Assembly: GCF_022179305.1 (NCBI RefSeq)
Contig: NZ_BPQP01000061.1
Span: forward strand, 1-64,000
Origin: Methylobacterium iners
GTDB taxonomy: Bacteria; Pseudomonadota; Alphaproteobacteria; Rhizobiales; Beijerinckiaceae
Direction: 5' to 3'
Length of the DNA stretch: 64,000 bases
Positions 63,005 to 64,000 of this stretch are shown here, one piece after another; position 1 is the stretch's first letter; every line of letters begins with the position of its first letter. The position numbers and the translations under genes are program-made. The notes under the pieces are model-generated. The model worked only from the letters and a program-made list of their open reading frames with translations. It made no database searches and was not told the origin of the DNA.

Positions 63005-64000
63005 ATGGCAGACGACACGCGCGGCAATGTGGTCTGTACCGGAACGGTTGACGGCCCCAGCGAACCTTTGCCGCCAAGTCGTCGCGCCTTCGGCGCGATG
63101 CTCGTCGGATCTGCCGCATTCGCCATGCTGCCGAACTCGGCCGGAGCGGCACCAAACGTCGGGGCTGTTCGGGTCGTTGACTTCGACTGGGTCGATGAAG
63201 GTCGCCGGAGACCTGTTCCGGCCCGGCTCTACTGGCCGGCCGCTGGCGTGCGGCGAGGATCGGTTCCGTTGATCGTGTTCTCGCACGGTCTCGGCGGGTC
63301 GCGCTTCGGCTACAGCTACCTTGGCCGGCACTGGTCAGCCCATGGGGTGGCCAGCCTCCACGTGCAGCACGCTGCCAGCGACCGCGAGATCTGGCGCGGC
63401 AACCTCATCGAGCTCGTCGACCGCCTCGACGTGGCGACGCAGGAGGAAGAGGCGGTGGCACGGGCCGAGGATCTTCGCTTTGCCCTCGACCGCATGTCGG
63501 ACCCTACTGTTGGCGCCTTCCACACCCTGATCGATCGCCGTCGGATCGTCGCGGCGGGGCACTCCTATGGCGCCAATACAACCCTCGTGGTGACCGGCGC
63601 CAAGGTCGTGCGGGAGGGAAGGACCGTCGAGCACCGCGACGATCGCTTCAAAGCCGGCATCGTCATCTCGGCGCCACCCTTCTACGGCGAGACGGATCTT
63701 GGGGCCGTACTCGGCGCCGTTAACGTTCCGACCCTGCACGTGACCGCGACTGAGGACGTGATCCGACTTCCTGGACGGTACTCACCCGTGCAGGATCGTC
63801 TCGACGTCTACGGGTACGTGGGGTCCCAGCAGAAGATGCTCGCAGTCTTCCAGGGCGGCTCCCACAGCGTCTTCACCGACCGTGCCTACACGGGCGGGGT
63901 CGACCTCAACCCGCAGGTCAAACGGGCGACGGCCGAAGCGGCTCTGGCCTTCCTCGACCTCGCTTTCGGTGGCGACGCAAGACCCATCTCCGCCTGGAGC
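63005..64000 (+). CDS. Secreted alpha/beta hydrolase (3' end outside the window)
   Basis: The frame is open from the ATG at 63005 to the end of the window (332 codons). 'PSRRAFGAMLVGSAAFAML' is a twin-arginine-like signal, so it is probably exported. The body is an alpha/beta hydrolase: the early strand 'PLIVFSHGLGGSRFGYSYLG' supplies an oxyanion-type HGLGG, and the nucleophile elbow is 'IVAAGHSYGANTTL'. Later blocks 'VPTLHVTATEDVIRLPGRYS' and 'LAVFQGGSHSVFTD' would carry the acid and His. It resembles dienelactone hydrolase-like or platelet-activating-factor acetylhydrolase-like esterases. Substrate unknown. The C-terminus is missing. Confidence 0.82.
   Translation, partial: MADDTRGNVVCTGTVDGPSEPLPPSRRAFGAMLVGSAAFAMLPNSAGAAPNVGAVRVVDFDWVDEGRRRPVPARLYWPAAGVRRGSVPLIVFSHGLGGSRFGYSYLGRHWSAHGVASLHVQHAASDREIWRGNLIELVDRLDVATQEEEAVARAEDLRFALDRMSDPTVGAFHTLIDRRRIVAAGHSYGANTTLVVTGAKVVREGRTVEHRDDRFKAGIVISAPPFYGETDLGAVLGAVNVPTLHVTATEDVIRLPGRYSPVQDRLDVYGYVGSQQKMLAVFQGGSHSVFTDRAYTGGVDLNPQVKRATAEAALAFLDLAFGGDARPISAWS

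Noticed and set aside
62694-63155. 153-codon minus-strand frame overlapping the start of the hydrolase gene
   Set aside because: Part of it looks protein-like, but it has no identifiable domain and overlaps the N-terminus of a clear secreted hydrolase.

Overview
The window is GC-rich (roughly 70%) and reads as chromosomal DNA of an alphaproteobacterium, most likely a Methylobacterium/Methylorubrum-type member of the Methylobacteriaceae. The clues are a methylsuccinyl-CoA dehydrogenase of the ethylmalonyl-CoA pathway, a phasin, an NdvA-type cyclic glucan exporter, a PdhS/PleC-like histidine kinase, a NepR-like general-stress module, and acetyl-CoA synthetase next to an MHS-family transporter. 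I saw no rRNA, tRNA, CRISPR array, insertion sequence or phage gene. The genome has instead been peppered by at least three families of palindromic intergenic repeats, called A, B and C here.

Layout. 1-8.7 kb: the end of a DUF2252 gene, a frameshifted secreted M8-type metalloprotease with PPC repeats, an MHS transporter, acs and an ABC-type solute-binding protein. 8.8-18.4 kb: a large PAS histidine kinase, a phasin, then envelope and stress genes (L,D-transpeptidase, transglutaminase-like protein, a NepR-receiver fusion, lytic transglycosylase, an outer-membrane beta-barrel, HNH nuclease). 18.8-29.8 kb: MscS channel, CAP-domain lipoprotein, a PomA/PomB-like stator pair, ndvA, BrkB/YihY protein, EamA transporter and mcd. 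29.9-36.5 kb: glycogen genes glgA, a GH13 glucosidase and glgP. 36.6-43.2 kb: an FNR-like oxidoreductase, a coiled-coil protein, leuS, DUF1963 and a YggS protein. 43.6-53.9 kb: two polyamine-type ABC transporter operons, one complete and one without a binding protein, separated by a Crp/Fnr regulator and an HD-GYP protein. 54-58.4 kb: a tightly coupled operon (GbsR/MarR regulator, DUF4166 protein, DCC thiol oxidoreductase, saccharopine-dehydrogenase-like/DUF4166 fusion) with a divergent MAPEG gene. 58.4-64 kb: AsmA-like protein, PRC-barrel protein, MFS transporter and a truncated Tat-type alpha/beta hydrolase.

How the genes fit together. acs, mcd, the phasin and the glg genes are consistent with a cell that assimilates C2 units through the ethylmalonyl-CoA pathway and stores carbon as polyhydroxybutyrate and glycogen. 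The envelope genes, NdvA and MscS fit osmotic and surface adaptation.

The two most unusual items are the DUF4166/DCC/GbsR operon, whose regulator sits under a 30-bp dyad centred on its own start codon, and the single-polypeptide NepR-receiver fusion. The nested palindromic repeats also deserve attention. One of them appears to supply the ribosome-binding site of a gene.
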